In this document: positions 15,684 through 25,355 of the stretch, piece after piece
How the letters are laid out: the number at the start of each line of letters is the position of its first letter
Position numbering within the stretch: position 1 is the first letter of the stretch
From: Microbacterium sp. ProA8
GTDB lineage: Bacteria; Actinomycetota; Actinomycetes; Actinomycetales; Microbacteriaceae
Reading direction: 5' to 3'
NCBI RefSeq assembly: GCF_039905635.1
Contig: NZ_CP157000.1
Location: 2,542,001-2,606,000, forward strand
Length of the DNA stretch: 64,000 nucleotides
Position numbers and translations under genes: made by a program
Notes under the pieces: model-generated
Seen by the model: only the letters and a program-made list of their open reading frames with translations
The model's database searches: none
What the model was told of the DNA's origin: nothing

Positions 15684-17158
15684 CCGCTGCCGACGGCGCG
15701 CACCCGACGTCGGACACGTCCAGTGGGCCACACGCCGACCCTTCGCGGTCGTTGAGCGAGGGAGGCACGACCGAGACGAAACGCCACGAACACGGCGGAG
15801 ACGCTTCGTCGCGCTCCCCCGACGGGCGACCCGTGAGCGTCCGCCCCGGGATCGCCGAGCGGCTGTCGCGCATGATCCAGCTGCCCACGGTCTATGCCGA
15901 ACGCGCCGAACGGGGACCGGCGCCGTTCGACGCGTTCGCGGATCTTCTCGTCGATCTCTACCCCCTCGTGCACGAGCGCCTAGAGCGGGAGCGCATCGGC
16001 GAGCTCGGCATCCTTTATCGCTGGCGTGGACGCGTCGCCGAGCGGCCCACCGTGCTCATGGCGCACTTCGACGTCGTTCCCGTGGACGAGAGCGACGCGT
16101 GGTCGCATCCGCCCTTCGAAGGACGCATCGAGGGCGGCTGGGTCTACGGTCGCGGCGCCCTCGATGACAAGGGACCGCTGGTGGTGGTGATGGATGCCGT
16201 CGAGAACCTCCTTGCGGCCGGCTTCACGCCCGCGCGGGACGTGTACCTGTCGTTCGGCGGTGACGAGGAGACGTTCGGCGGCGCCGCCCGGGTGATCGCC
16301 GAGACGCTGCGGGACCGCGGTGTCGAGCCGTGGCTCGTGCTCGACGAAGGCGGCGCCGTCGTGGCGGCGCCCCTCCCCTTCGTCCGCGGACGGGCGGCGA
16401 TGGTCGGCGTCGGCGAGAAGGGTGTGCTCACACTCCGCCTCAGCGCCCGCGGCGAGGGCGGACATGCGTCCGCTCCGCCGTCGCGGACCGCGGTGCGCCG
16501 CATCGCGCGCGCGGTCGAGCGCCTCGGCCCCGGCACGTTCCCGGCGCGCACTCCGACTGCGGTCACGCGGATGCTCGAGCTCTTCGCGACACGGGCCGAC
16601 GGCATCCCTCACCGCCTCTATCGCCTGCTGGCCGCCATGCCGTGGCTGACCGCGCGGGCCTTCGCGGCGATGGGCGGCGAGCCGGCTGCTCTCGTGAGAA
16701 CCACCGTCGCCGCGACCATGCAGTCCGGCGGCACGGCCGCGAACGTGCTGCCCTCGCAGGCGTCGGCGACGCTCAACCTGCGCATCGCGCTCGGCGAGTC
16801 GGTGCAGAGCACCGTCACTCGGGTGCGGCGACGGATCGCCGATCGACACGTCACCGTCGAGGTGCTCGAAGGTGACGAGCCGTCGCCGGAGTCCTCGACC
16901 GAGAACGCGCAGTTCGCGCTCATCACCGAGGCCGTGAAGGTGTCCCATCCGGACGCGGCGACCGTGCCGTACATGATGATGGCGGCGACCGACTCGCGGC
17001 ACTTCCACCGCTTCTCGCCCGCGGTCTACCGCTTCGCGCCGCTCGAGATGAGCAAGGCGCAGCGCTCGTCGATCCACGGGGTCGACGAGCGCGTCGATAT
17101 CACGGCGCTCGAACGGGGTGAGCTGTTCCATCGCACGCTGCTGCAGCGCTTAGAGTGA
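15680..17158 (+). CDS. M20/M25/M40-family metallopeptidase
   Basis: A 492-residue zinc peptidase. Metal ligands are visible: LMAHFDVVPVD (His and catalytic Asp), GRGALDDKGPL (bridging Asp), FGGDEETFGG (Glu-Glu) and a late His. The dimerisation domain begins near GEGGHASAPP. It probably acts on dipeptides or N-acyl amino acids. The first ~55 codons are atypical and contain the repeat element at 15744-15784; the family-like part starts around VSVRPGIAERLSRMIQLPTV, so a GTG near 15834 may be the ancestral start. ATG 15680 overlaps the SIMPL stop. Confidence 0.88.
   Translation: MTAADGAHPTSDTSSGPHADPSRSLSEGGTTETKRHEHGGDASSRSPDGRPVSVRPGIAERLSRMIQLPTVYAERAERGPAPFDAFADLLVDLYPLVHERLERERIGELGILYRWRGRVAERPTVLMAHFDVVPVDESDAWSHPPFEGRIEGGWVYGRGALDDKGPLVVVMDAVENLLAAGFTPARDVYLSFGGDEETFGGAARVIAETLRDRGVEPWLVLDEGGAVVAAPLPFVRGRAAMVGVGEKGVLTLRLSARGEGGHASAPPSRTAVRRIARAVERLGPGTFPARTPTAVTRMLELFATRADGIPHRLYRLLAAMPWLTARAFAAMGGEPAALVRTTVAATMQSGGTAANVLPSQASATLNLRIALGESVQSTVTRVRRRIADRHVTVEVLEGDEPSPESSTENAQFALITEAVKVSHPDAATVPYMMMAATDSRHFHRFSPAVYRFAPLEMSKAQRSSIHGVDERVDITALERGELFHRTLLQRLE
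15744..15784. repeat. Repeat-like element (GGTCGTTGAGCGAG...CGAGACGAAACGC) inside the M20 gene
   Basis: The sequence has two half-sites, GGTCGTTGAGCGAG and CGAGACGAAACGC, separated by a short G-rich loop. I recall very similar dispersed repeats, usually intergenic, in Microbacterium genomes. Here it lies in the N-terminal coding region. Only one full copy was noticed in this window. Confidence 0.45.
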
Positions 17159-17234
17159 TCGCACCCGCCCTGTGCGCACGCGCGAGGGCGGAGGGAGCAC
17201 GCTCGGGTCTGGGGCCCACAAGCAAGGAGCACGG

Positions 17235-18713
17235 ATGACGCGCAGCGCCATGTCCTCACGCGTCACGATCGGGACGCTGGCGAGCGTCGTCGGCTTCCTG
17301 GCCTTCGTCGAGTTCACGAGCGGCGTGATCCAGGGCTACTACACGCCCATGCTCACCGACATCGCGCGGCACCTCGGCGTGCACGACGCCGATGTCAATT
17401 GGCTCGAGGGCACACAGCTCATGCTGTCGGCGCTGGTCGTGCCCGCCTTCGCGAAGCTCGGCGACATGGTGGGGCACAAGCGCATGCTGGTGATCTCGAC
17501 GGCCATCACGGCCGCGGCATCCCTGGTGCTGCCGTTCACCGACTCGTTCGCCGTCTTCCTCGCAGCGTGGGCCATCCAGGGCTTCTACGTCGTCTGGCTG
17601 CCGCTGGAGATCGCGCTGATCTGGTCGCGCTCGCGCCGTATGGAGGGCCGGGCGACGATCACCGCGCGTGCTGCGGGATTCCTCGTGGCGGCACTGGAGT
17701 CCGGCGCCATCATCGGCGCCCTGGTCGGCGGCATGCTCATCGACACGCTGCCGCTGTGGATCGTGCTGCTCGTGCCGGCGCTGCTCGTCGTCGCGTGCTT
17801 CTTCGTCATCCTGTTCGGGGTGAAGGAGTCGCCGGAGCCGACCGGCGGCCGCCTCGACAACGTCGGCCTCGTGCTCATCTCGCTCGCCCTCGTCGCCTTC
17901 ACGGGCGGCCTCAGCCTGCTGCGCCTGGACGGCCCGGTCGACCTGGTCGCCTGGCTCGTCACGGCACTGGGCGTGCTGCTCGTCGTACCGTTCGCGCTGT
18001 GGGAGCTGCGACGGGAGGACCCGCTCATCGACGTGCGGATGTTCCGCTCCCCCGCGCTCGGCCCGGTGTTCCTCACGGCAGGACTGTTCGGCGTCAGCGT
18101 GCTCGGCGCGCAGGCGCCGCTGTCGACGTTCGCCCGCACCGACCCCGAGACGTATGGCTACGGTCTGGGAACGACCGGGTTCCAGACCTCGCTGATCATC
18201 GGCGTGTATCTGATCGCCATGATCACCGGCGCGCTGCTGTATTCGCTGATTGCGCGACTCACCGCACCCCGACTCACCCTCATCGGCGCGGCGACCCTCG
18301 TCGGCGTCGGGTTCCTGATGTTCCTGCCGTTGCACGACACCTACGCACAGGTCATCGTGAACATGCTGATCGTCGGTCTGGGCTCCGGCGCCCTGGTGGC
18401 GGCGCTCCCGGCGGCTGCGGCATCCGCTGCTCCGCCGAGCCAGACCGGCGTGGCGACGGGCCTCACGAACTCGGTCAAGACGGTGGGCGGCGCGATCGCC
18501 TCCTGCGTGTTCGGCATCGCCCTGCTGCAGGGCGCGACAGGCGCCGCTGCCGGCGGCACGGCCGGGTCGCTGTCGGGGTACTTCACCGTGTGGGCGGTGT
18601 GCGGTGCGACGGCCCTGGCTGCCGCCGTGCTGCTGTGCTTCGTGCCGAAGACGGCCTTCAGCGACCGGGCCTCGCACGACGCGACGGATGCCGCCGCTCC
18701 CGTGGTGCGCTGA
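17235..18713 (+). CDS. Major facilitator superfamily transporter, DHA2-like
   Basis: A 492-residue, 14-helix MFS protein. It has the motif-A-like loop KLGDMVGHKRMLV between helices 2 and 3, the helix-5 region AGFLVAALESGAIIGALVGG and a long hydrophobic C-terminal half. The DHA2-type layout suggests a proton-driven drug or metabolite exporter; the substrate is unknown. ATG 17235 follows AAGGAGCACGG; an upstream ATG at 17172 is not supported. It is 76 nt after the M20 gene and converges with smpB. Confidence 0.85.
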   Translation: MTRSAMSSRVTIGTLASVVGFLAFVEFTSGVIQGYYTPMLTDIARHLGVHDADVNWLEGTQLMLSALVVPAFAKLGDMVGHKRMLVISTAITAAASLVLPFTDSFAVFLAAWAIQGFYVVWLPLEIALIWSRSRRMEGRATITARAAGFLVAALESGAIIGALVGGMLIDTLPLWIVLLVPALLVVACFFVILFGVKESPEPTGGRLDNVGLVLISLALVAFTGGLSLLRLDGPVDLVAWLVTALGVLLVVPFALWELRREDPLIDVRMFRSPALGPVFLTAGLFGVSVLGAQAPLSTFARTDPETYGYGLGTTGFQTSLIIGVYLIAMITGALLYSLIARLTAPRLTLIGAATLVGVGFLMFLPLHDTYAQVIVNMLIVGLGSGALVAALPAAAASAAPPSQTGVATGLTNSVKTVGGAIASCVFGIALLQGATGAAAGGTAGSLSGYFTVWAVCGATALAAAVLLCFVPKTAFSDRASHDATDAAAPVVR

Positions 18714-18725
18714 ACCGAGCCGGGG

Positions 18726-19202
18726 CTAGTCGCCGAGGCGGTTGCGAGAGCGCATGGCGCGCTCGGCCTCGCGCTTGTCCTCACGCTCGCGGATCGTCTG
18801 GCGCTTCTCGAACTCGCGCTTGCCCTTCGCGACCGCGATCTCGACCTTCGCGCGGCCGTCCGAGAAGTAGAGCTTCAGGGGGATCAGCGTGTAGCCGCCC
18901 GCCGAGATGGCGTGCGAGAGCTTGACGATCTCCTCCTTGTGCAGGAGCAGCTTGCGCGTGCGCTTGGAGGAGTGGTTCGTCCAGTGCCCCTGTGAGTACT
19001 CGGGGATGTGCACGGCGTCGAGGTACGCCTCGCCGTTGTCGATGTAGGCGTAGCCGTCCGAGAGGTTCGCACGGCCTTCGCGCAGCGACTTCACCTCGGT
19101 GCCGGTCAGCACGAGGCCGGCCTCGTACGTCTTCTCGATCGCGTACTCGTGGCGCGCGCGACGATTGGTCGCCACGACCTTCTCCCCGCGTTCCCTGGGC
19201 AT
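18726..19202 (-). CDS. smpB: SsrA-binding protein SmpB
   Basis: A 158-residue protein matching SmpB throughout: [21 protein letters not shown], the [16 protein letters not shown] motif, [27 protein letters not shown] and the Lys/Arg-rich C-terminal tail ([16 protein letters not shown]) that enters the decoding centre. It binds tmRNA (2727-3094) and delivers it to stalled ribosomes. AGGAGAC precedes ATG 19202. It is last in a prfB-ftsE-ftsX-smpB cluster, a classic bacterial order. Confidence 0.97.
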   Translation of the reverse strand: MPRERGEKVVATNRRARHEYAIEKTYEAGLVLTGTEVKSLREGRANLSDGYAYIDNGEAYLDAVHIPEYSQGHWTNHSSKRTRKLLLHKEEIVKLSHAISAGGYTLIPLKLYFSDGRAKVEIAVAKGKREFEKRQTIREREDKREAERAMRSRNRLGD

Positions 19203-19313
19203 GATGTCTCCTCGTCGAAGCCGTGCAGCCGGCTCCTGAGCGTCCGGCCGGTCCGTGAGCAGGTCCTTGGCGCACGGCAGCCTGTCAGTCTACCCCCGCG
19301 AGGGCGCGGGATC

Positions 19314-20228
19314 TCACGCCCGCAGCCATCTCCGGATCGCGAAGCCGGCGGACAGCGCCGCCAGCGCCACACCGACCAGGATCAGAACGGGCACGACGAG
19401 CCACGCGTCGCCGATGTCCACCCAGGTCGTCACGAAGTCGACGCGGTTGCGCAGATACTGGTCGACGCCGAAGTGCACGCCCGCGATGACCGCGGCGCTC
19501 GCGAGGATCGATCCCAGCAGCGCCGCGAACACGCCCTCGAGGATGAACGGGGTCTGGATGAACCGGTTGGATGCCCCGACCAGCCGCATGATCCCCAGTT
19601 CCCGCCTTCGCGCGTAGGCCGACAGACGGATCGTCGTCGCGATGAGGAGCACGGCCGCGATGAGCATGAGCACCGCGATGCCGACCGCGATGTAGGTCGC
19701 GATGGTGAGGGCTGAGAAGAGCGGATCGAGGTACTGCATCTGGTCGTTGACCAGTTCGACCCCCTGCATCCCGCTGAACGCCTCGATGATGACGTCGGAC
19801 TGCTCCGGGTCGACCAGGGTGATGCGGAACGTCTCGTTGACCTGGTCGGCCGTGATGACGCTGGCGTTCTCTTCGCCGGCGATCTGCAGCAGCTCGTCGT
19901 ACGCCTGCTGGTGGTCGAGGAACGTGAGCTCGCGGATGAGCGGCGCCAGCGCGCTGCCCTCGAGCTTCGCCCGCACCTCTTCCACCTGCTCGGGCGTCGC
20001 CTCGCCGTTCGAGCACGTCGCCGGTGTCGAGATGCTCGTGCACATGTACACGGCGACCTGCGCCCGCTCGACCCAGAAGTCGCGCATCGTGCCGATCTGC
20101 ATCTGCATGAGGATCGCCGCGCCGACGAACGTCAGTGACACGAACGTGACGAGCACGACCGACACGACCATCGACAGGTTACGACGCAGGCCTGTGAAGG
20201 CTTCCGACATGATGAGTCCGAACCTCAT
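19314..20228 (-). CDS. ftsX: Cell division protein FtsX
   Basis: A 304-residue ABC permease-like protein. One N-terminal helix (LSMVVSVVLVTFVSLTFVGAAIL) is followed by a ~120-residue extracellular loop with a Cys pair (YMCTSISTPATC), then three C-terminal helices and the cytoplasmic RRRELGIMRLVGAS motif typical of FtsX. With FtsE it transmits ATP-driven changes to extracellular peptidoglycan hydrolases at the septum. Its ATG overlaps the ftsE stop (20225-20228), so the two are co-translated. Confidence 0.96.
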   Translation of the reverse strand: MRFGLIMSEAFTGLRRNLSMVVSVVLVTFVSLTFVGAAILMQMQIGTMRDFWVERAQVAVYMCTSISTPATCSNGEATPEQVEEVRAKLEGSALAPLIRELTFLDHQQAYDELLQIAGEENASVITADQVNETFRITLVDPEQSDVIIEAFSGMQGVELVNDQMQYLDPLFSALTIATYIAVGIAVLMLIAAVLLIATTIRLSAYARRRELGIMRLVGASNRFIQTPFILEGVFAALLGSILASAAVIAGVHFGVDQYLRNRVDFVTTWVDIGDAWLVVPVLILVGVALAALSAGFAIRRWLRA

Positions 20229-21352
20229 GAGGTGGGCCCCACTTCGTCGTCGGGGTCGGTCTCGCCGAGGCCGAGCCGGTCGGCGAGGCCGAGTTCCGCC
20301 ACCTCGATCTGCTCGAGGTCGACGACCGGGATCGACTGGGTGTGCGCGGGCGGCGCAGCCACCGCCTCCGGCTCTTCGGGCCCATCGGGGCCGTCGGCCG
20401 ACTGCTCGAGCGCCTCGGCCTTCCTCAGCTCGTCGACGGCGAGCGCTGCGGCGGTGGCTGCCTCGGCTGCCGCAGCGGCGGCTGCCGCGACGCCCGGAGA
20501 CACCGTCTCCGTCTCGCCGGCGATCGGCTCGTCCTCCTCGACAGCTGTGGGATCGAGCCCCGCAGCGGCGGCGATGGCGGCCTCGCGCTGCACCTCGAGC
20601 ACCGCCGTGAGGGCGGCGACGGCGGCCGCGCCGCGCTCCGGCTCGGGCGCCAGGCTCGGGAGTCCCGACCGGTCGCCGTAGCCGCCGTGCCGCTCATCGC
20701 GGACCATCTCGCCGTGCCGCAGCTCGATCACGCGGCGCTGCATCTGGTCGACGAAGCCGGCCTCGTGCGTGGCCATGACGACGGTCGTGCCGCCCGCGTT
20801 GATGCGCGAGAGCAGCTGCATGATGTCGATGGAGGTCGCCGGGTCGAGGTTTCCGGTCGGCTCGTCCGCGAGAAGGATCTGCGGGCGGTTGACCAGCGCG
20901 CGGGCGATGGCGACGCGCTGCTGCTCACCACCCGACAGCTCGTGGGGGAACCTCTTCTCCTTGCCGGCGAGGCCCACGAGCGCGAGCACCTCGGGGACCG
21001 CCTGCTGGATGAAGGCGCGGGACGAGCCGATGACCTGCAGCGTGAACGCGACGTTCTGGAAGACCGTCTTGGTCGGTAGCAGCCGGAAGTCCTGGAAGAC
21101 GGCGCCGATGTGCCGGCGGAAGTAGGGCACCTTGCGGTTCGACAGCGTCCGCAGGTCGCGACCGAGCACGACCACCCGGCCTTCTGACGGCGTCTCCTCA
21201 CGGAGGATCAGGCGCAGGCAGGAGGACTTGCCGGATCCGGAGGCGCCGACGAGGAAGACGAACTCTCCGCGCAGCACCTCGAAATCGACATCGCTCAGGG
21301 CGGGTTTGGAAGTGCCGCGAAAGCGCTTCGTGACGTTCTCGAACCGGATCAT
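20225..21352 (-). CDS. ftsE: Cell division ATP-binding protein FtsE with long C-terminal extension
   Basis: A 375-residue protein. Residues 1-~228 are a complete FtsE: Walker A GASGSGKSS (36-44), signature LSGGEQQR (139-146), Walker B ILLADEP (159-165) and the H-loop ATHE. FtsE is normally about 229 residues; here ~145 more follow, rich in Ala, Glu and Asp, with an Ala-dense helical stretch and a VVDLEQIEVAEL segment. The extension is in the same frame with no sign of a shift. Extended FtsE tails occur in some Microbacteriaceae; their role is unknown. Confidence 0.95.
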   Translation of the reverse strand: MIRFENVTKRFRGTSKPALSDVDFEVLRGEFVFLVGASGSGKSSCLRLILREETPSEGRVVVLGRDLRTLSNRKVPYFRRHIGAVFQDFRLLPTKTVFQNVAFTLQVIGSSRAFIQQAVPEVLALVGLAGKEKRFPHELSGGEQQRVAIARALVNRPQILLADEPTGNLDPATSIDIMQLLSRINAGGTTVVMATHEAGFVDQMQRRVIELRHGEMVRDERHGGYGDRSGLPSLAPEPERGAAAVAALTAVLEVQREAAIAAAAGLDPTAVEEDEPIAGETETVSPGVAAAAAAAAEAATAAALAVDELRKAEALEQSADGPDGPEEPEAVAAPPAHTQSIPVVDLEQIEVAELGLADRLGLGETDPDDEVGPTS

Positions 21353-21443
21353 GGCCTAACGAGCCTATGCGGCCGCCCCGTCCCCGTGTCCAGCGACACT
21401 CACGGCTGCGGCATCCACCGGTGGACTCCGGGCACCCGGCGGA

Positions 21444-22556
21444 TCAGTCGTCGACGTCTTTGCGCTTGCGCCAGCGGATGCCGGCCGAGATGAAGCCGTC
21501 GAGGTCGCCGTCGAAGACGACGGCGGGGTTGCCGACCTCGTGCCCCGTGCGGAGGTCCTTCACGAGCTGCTGGCCGTACAGGAAGTAAGAGCGCATCTGG
21601 TCGCCCCAGCTCGCGGTGATGACACCGGCGAGCTCCTTCTTCTTCGCCGCCTCCTCCTCGCGCTGCAGCAGCATGAGGCGCGTCTGCAGCACCCGCATGG
21701 CGGCGGCGCGGTTCTGGATCTGCGACTTCTCGTTCTGCATCGACACGACGATGCCCGACGGGATGTGCGTGAGGCGCACGGCCGAGTCGGTCGTGTTGAC
21801 CGACTGGCCACCGGGACCGGACGAGCGGAAGACGTCGACACGGAGGTCCCCTTCGGGGATCTCGACCTCGACGGCCTCCTCCATCACCGGGATGACCTCG
21901 ACCGCCGCGAACGACGTCTGCCGCTTGTCGGCGGAGCCGAATGGGCTGATGCGCGCGAGACGGTGGGTGCCGGCCTCGACCGAGAGCGTGCCGTAGGCAT
22001 AAGGGGCGTCGACCTCGAACGTCGCGGACTTGATGCCCGCGCCCTCCGCATAGGACGTGTCCATGAGCTTCACGGGGTACTTGTGACGCTCGGCCCAGCG
22101 CAGGTACATGCGCAGCAGCATCTCGGCGAAGTCGGTGGCGTCGTCGCCCCCGGCGCCCGAGCGGATCGTGACGACGGCGGAGCGCTCGTCGTACTCGCCG
22201 TCGAGGAGCGTCTGCACCTCGAGCTGGCTGACGATGTCCTCCAGCTCGGCGATCTCGCGACGCGCCTCTTCGGCGGCATCCTCGTCGTCCATCTCGTTGG
22301 CGAGCTCGACCAGCACGTCGAGATCGTCGAGACGCTGCTCGACGTCGGTGACGCGCTTGAGCTCGGACTGGCGGTGGCTGAGGGCGCTGGTGACCTTCTG
22401 CGCCTTCTCGACGTCGTCCCACAGATTGGGGGCGCCGGCCTCCTCGCTGAGACGCGCGATGTCTTTCGTGAGTGCCTCGACGTCGACCACGGCCTTGATG
22501 TCGGCGAACGTGGAGCGCAGGGCCTGGATATCGGCGGAGGGATCGAAGTCGAGCAT
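21444..22556 (-). CDS. prfB: Peptide chain release factor 2
   Basis: A 370-residue class I release factor. The tripeptide anticodon SPF (204-206, [15 protein letters not shown]) identifies RF2, which reads UGA and UAA. The catalytic GGQ is at 249-251 ([20 protein letters not shown]). The frame is continuous: there is no in-frame UGA with a CUU slippery site near codon 26, so RF2 is not autoregulated by frameshifting here. A TAGTCT -10 box lies 8 nt before the ATG and overlaps the promoter of the divergent MFS gene. Confidence 0.97.
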   Translation of the reverse strand: MLDFDPSADIQALRSTFADIKAVVDVEALTKDIARLSEEAGAPNLWDDVEKAQKVTSALSHRQSELKRVTDVEQRLDDLDVLVELANEMDDEDAAEEARREIAELEDIVSQLEVQTLLDGEYDERSAVVTIRSGAGGDDATDFAEMLLRMYLRWAERHKYPVKLMDTSYAEGAGIKSATFEVDAPYAYGTLSVEAGTHRLARISPFGSADKRQTSFAAVEVIPVMEEAVEVEIPEGDLRVDVFRSSGPGGQSVNTTDSAVRLTHIPSGIVVSMQNEKSQIQNRAAAMRVLQTRLMLLQREEEAAKKKELAGVITASWGDQMRSYFLYGQQLVKDLRTGHEVGNPAVVFDGDLDGFISAGIRWRKRKDVDD

Positions 22557-22564
22557 GACAGTCC

Positions 22565-22574
22565 AGACTAACGT
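22565..22574. promoter_or_regulatory. Overlapping opposed -10 boxes: bidirectional promoter for prfB and the MFS gene
   Basis: AGACTAACGT contains TAACGT on the plus strand (22569-22574; 7 nt before ATG 22582) and TAGTCT on the minus strand (22570-22565; 8 nt before ATG 22556). The two -10 boxes share two bases. Only 25 nt separate the start codons. Confidence 0.55.
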
Positions 22575-22581
22575 GGAAGCG

Positions 22582-23910
22582 ATGAGCGATCACGCCGAGT
22601 CCGCCAGCGCGCGGGACGTGCTGTGGCGGTTCGGCCCCATGGTCTACGGCCCCACACTGCTCTTCGCGCTCGGCGAGGGTGCCGTCATCCCCCTGATCCC
22701 GGTGATCGCCGCGCAACTCGGAGCGGATGTCGCGACCGCCGCCCTCGTCGCGTCAGCGCTCGTCGTGGGCCAGCTCTGCGGAAACATCCCCGCCGGCTGG
22801 TCGGTCGCCCGCATCGGCGAACGCCTCACCATGGCGATCGCCGGCTTCGTCTCCCTCGCCGGCATCGTGGGCATGGCGTTCGCGCCGTCGCTCGGCATCT
22901 TCGCCATCGCGGTGTTCCTCATCGGGTTCTGCGCGGCGGCCTTCGGGCTCGCACGCCACTCCTTCATGACCACGCGCGTACCGCTGTCGTTCCGCGCCCG
23001 CGCGCTGTCGCTGCTGGGCGGCACGTTCCGCCTCGGCATGTTCGTCGGTCCTTTCGTCGCCGCCGCGCTCCTCGCCGTCCTCGGCGATGAGCACGCGACG
23101 ATCTGGTTCTTCGGCGGCTGCCTCGTCGCGACGATCCTGCTGGTGCTCCTGGGTCCCGACCCCGAGAAGCAGCTGCTCGCCCCGTCTGCATCCGCCCGCG
23201 CGGAGGTGGACACCGAAGACACCGGCGAGCCCGTCACGGGTTCGATCCCGTTGCGACGGTCTCAGCGGTCGGGCTCCCCTACGGCGAGCGCGAGATCCGA
23301 CCCCGGCACCGGCGTGGTGCGCACGATGTGGCGCCACCGCCGCGTGCTGTCGACGCTCGGGCTGGCCGCGGCATCCCTTTCCGCCGTCCGCTCTGCGCGC
23401 CAGGTCGTGCTGCCGCTGTGGGGCGTGTCGATCGGACTCGATGCGCAGACGATCGCGCTCGTGGTCGGCATCTCGGGCGCGATCGACTTCGCGCTGTTCT
23501 ACGCGAGCGGCCAGGTGATGGACCGGTTCGGGAGGCTGTGGGCGGCGCTTCCGGCCATGATCCTGATGGGTGCGGGGTTCGTCGCGCTCGCCTTCACGCA
23601 CGATCTCCCGCAGGCGGCGATGTGGTTCGCCATGTTCGCCGCGGTGCTCGGAGTGGGCAACGGCCTGTCGAGCGGCATCCTGCTCACCCTCGGCGCCGAT
23701 GTCGCTCCGCAGTCGGATCCGGCCGCGTTCCTCGGGTCGTGGCGTACGCTCACCGACGCCGGCGGCGCGGTCGCGCCGCTGCTGGTCTCTGCCATCGCCG
23801 CGGTGGGCTCGCTCGCCGTGGCGACCGGAGTGATGGGCGCCATCGGACTGCTGGGCGCTCTGGCCTTCGTGCGCTGGGTGCCGAGATACGTGCCGCGGAC
23901 ACTGCCATGA
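22582..23910 (+). CDS. Major facilitator superfamily transporter
   Basis: A 442-residue, 12-helix MFS protein: helices 1-6, a long charged cytoplasmic loop (about residues 195-245, [20 protein letters not shown]), then helices 7-12. The helix-2/3 loop carries a degenerate motif A ([16 protein letters not shown]). It resembles 12-helix drug/sugar efflux transporters; the substrate is unknown. The mRNA appears leaderless (TAACGT 7 nt upstream). ATGA overlap couples it to the Cys-rich gene. Confidence 0.85.
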   Translation: MSDHAESASARDVLWRFGPMVYGPTLLFALGEGAVIPLIPVIAAQLGADVATAALVASALVVGQLCGNIPAGWSVARIGERLTMAIAGFVSLAGIVGMAFAPSLGIFAIAVFLIGFCAAAFGLARHSFMTTRVPLSFRARALSLLGGTFRLGMFVGPFVAAALLAVLGDEHATIWFFGGCLVATILLVLLGPDPEKQLLAPSASARAEVDTEDTGEPVTGSIPLRRSQRSGSPTASARSDPGTGVVRTMWRHRRVLSTLGLAAASLSAVRSARQVVLPLWGVSIGLDAQTIALVVGISGAIDFALFYASGQVMDRFGRLWAALPAMILMGAGFVALAFTHDLPQAAMWFAMFAAVLGVGNGLSSGILLTLGADVAPQSDPAAFLGSWRTLTDAGGAVAPLLVSAIAAVGSLAVATGVMGAIGLLGALAFVRWVPRYVPRTLP

Positions 23911-24239
23911 CCGCCGTGGTGCGATTCTGCCGCAGCCGCAAGGGCGGCCGGCGCTGCACGCGTCCCCTCGGCCACGCTGGTCTGCATCGCCACCGGACGA
24001 TCATGTGGGCGGATGCCGCGGACGACCCCGCGCGCTGTCCGGGCTCCGGTGAGCCCGGCACGCCCGCCGCCCCGCTCGCCGACGGCTACCCGGACGGGCG
24101 AGCGATGTGCGCGGTGTGCCACCGCTTCATCGCGCTCGACGCGGACGCACGGCTTGTGCCGCACGACACGGCGGACGAGAGCGAGACGGATGCCGAGACC
24201 CGGCGCCGTCAGGAGTGGTTCAACGTCCACGGCTGGTAG
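23907..24239 (+). CDS. Small Cys-rich protein of unknown function
   Basis: A 110-residue protein with scattered Cys and His: RFCRSRKGGRRCTRPLGHAGLHRH, ARCPGSGEPG, and a CAVCHR pair in LADGYPDGRAMCAVCHRF. It ends ETDAETRRRQEWFNVHGW. The CxxxxxxxC...H...H and CxxCH patterns suggest metal binding. I do not recognise the family. The start overlaps the MFS stop (ATGA), so they are co-translated. A shorter, frameshifted relative lies at 30347-30558. Confidence 0.75.
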   Translation: MTAVVRFCRSRKGGRRCTRPLGHAGLHRHRTIMWADAADDPARCPGSGEPGTPAAPLADGYPDGRAMCAVCHRFIALDADARLVPHDTADESETDAETRRRQEWFNVHGW

Positions 24240-24260
24240 GGATTCTCCCGCGGCCCGACG

Positions 24261-25277
24261 TCAGACCCAGGCTCTGCGCACCGCCTCCGCACCCAGCTGC
24301 ATGCGCGTCGTGACGCCCGCCGTGTCCATGAGCTCGGCGATCCGGCGCTGCACCGTCCGCAGCGAGATGCCGAGCTGCGCGGCGGCCGCGGCATCCGTCA
24401 CCCCCATGAGCAGAAGGTGCAGCAGGTCGTGGTCGATGTCATCGGTCGTGGGCATCGCGGCGATGGGGAGGAACTCGGTGGCGGCGCGCCAGTACTCCTC
24501 GAAGATCGAGCTCACGAGGTCGAGCAGGCCGCTCGGGTGGATGAGGAGCGCACCGAAGCCGCGGTCCTCGCCCTGCGAGTGCATCGGGACGAGCGCCATC
24601 TGGTCGTCGACGATGAACATCCGCGTCGGCAACGTCGGCAGCACACGGATCTCCTCCCCGATCTGGGCCATCTCACGCGCCGCGGTCAGGAACCCCGGCC
24701 GTTCCAGCACCGCGTTCTCGACGATCACGCGGTAGCGCACGCCGCGGGCGAGCGCACGGTCCTCCTCGATATTGTCCTCGCCGCTGAGCAGGGCGATCTC
24801 GTGCAGTACGAGCACGCGCACCTGCTCGATGGACGCGGCCTGCAGCTGCGCGACCCGCTGCCGCACGGCGTCGTCGCCGATCACCACGTCGACCACGTCT
24901 GCGACGCTGCGGCGCTCCACCGATCGCCGGTACAGATCGCTGAGCTCGACGAGCGCCTCGTGCGCGCGGGTGAGCCCACGCTCCCGCTCGAGCAGCAGCG
25001 GGCGCAGTGAGATCGACGGCGGCGACGCGACGAACCGGTCGCTGCTCGATGCCTGACGCGCCAGCAGACCGAGTCTTTCCAGCTCGGCGACCATGGGGCG
25101 CACGCGCGGCAGCGACATGCTGAGGGCTGCCGCGATCTCGGCCATCGACGCGGACGGCTGCTGCAGCACGCACCGGTACACAGCGGTGTGCGCCTCGTCG
25201 AGACCGAGCGCTTCGAGCACGGTGGCCTTCCCCATGTCGTCCATCGTCACCCGCCCAGCCTGGCGGATGGTGGCCAT
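24261..25277 (-). CDS. TrmB-like transcriptional regulator with C-terminal LuxR-type HTH
   Basis: A 338-residue protein with two DNA-binding modules. The N-terminus (about 20-90) is a TrmB/winged-helix domain: LEALGLDEAHTAVYRCVLQQ, MAEIAAALSMSLPRVRPMVAELERLGLL. The middle is a sensor-like domain (VRVLVLHEIALLSGED...). The end is a LuxR-type helix-turn-helix (LLLMGVTDAAAAAQLGISLRTVQRRIAELMD). ATG 25277 follows GGAGAAATGCC and is preferred over 25307. It is divergent from the large subtilase and probably controls it. Confidence 0.85.
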   Translation of the reverse strand: MATIRQAGRVTMDDMGKATVLEALGLDEAHTAVYRCVLQQPSASMAEIAAALSMSLPRVRPMVAELERLGLLARQASSSDRFVASPPSISLRPLLLERERGLTRAHEALVELSDLYRRSVERRSVADVVDVVIGDDAVRQRVAQLQAASIEQVRVLVLHEIALLSGEDNIEEDRALARGVRYRVIVENAVLERPGFLTAAREMAQIGEEIRVLPTLPTRMFIVDDQMALVPMHSQGEDRGFGALLIHPSGLLDLVSSIFEEYWRAATEFLPIAAMPTTDDIDHDLLHLLLMGVTDAAAAAQLGISLRTVQRRIAELMDTAGVTTRMQLGAEAVRRAWV

Positions 25278-25355
25278 GGCATTTCTCCGCCACCACTTTA
25301 AGCACACCGGCGACGAAGGTGGGCACTACGGAATCCCCAACCGAGAGGCTCGCGC

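Noticed and set aside
22470..22556. Programmed frameshift in prfB
   Set aside because: Looked for an in-frame UGA with a CUU slip site near codon 26; the frame is continuous.
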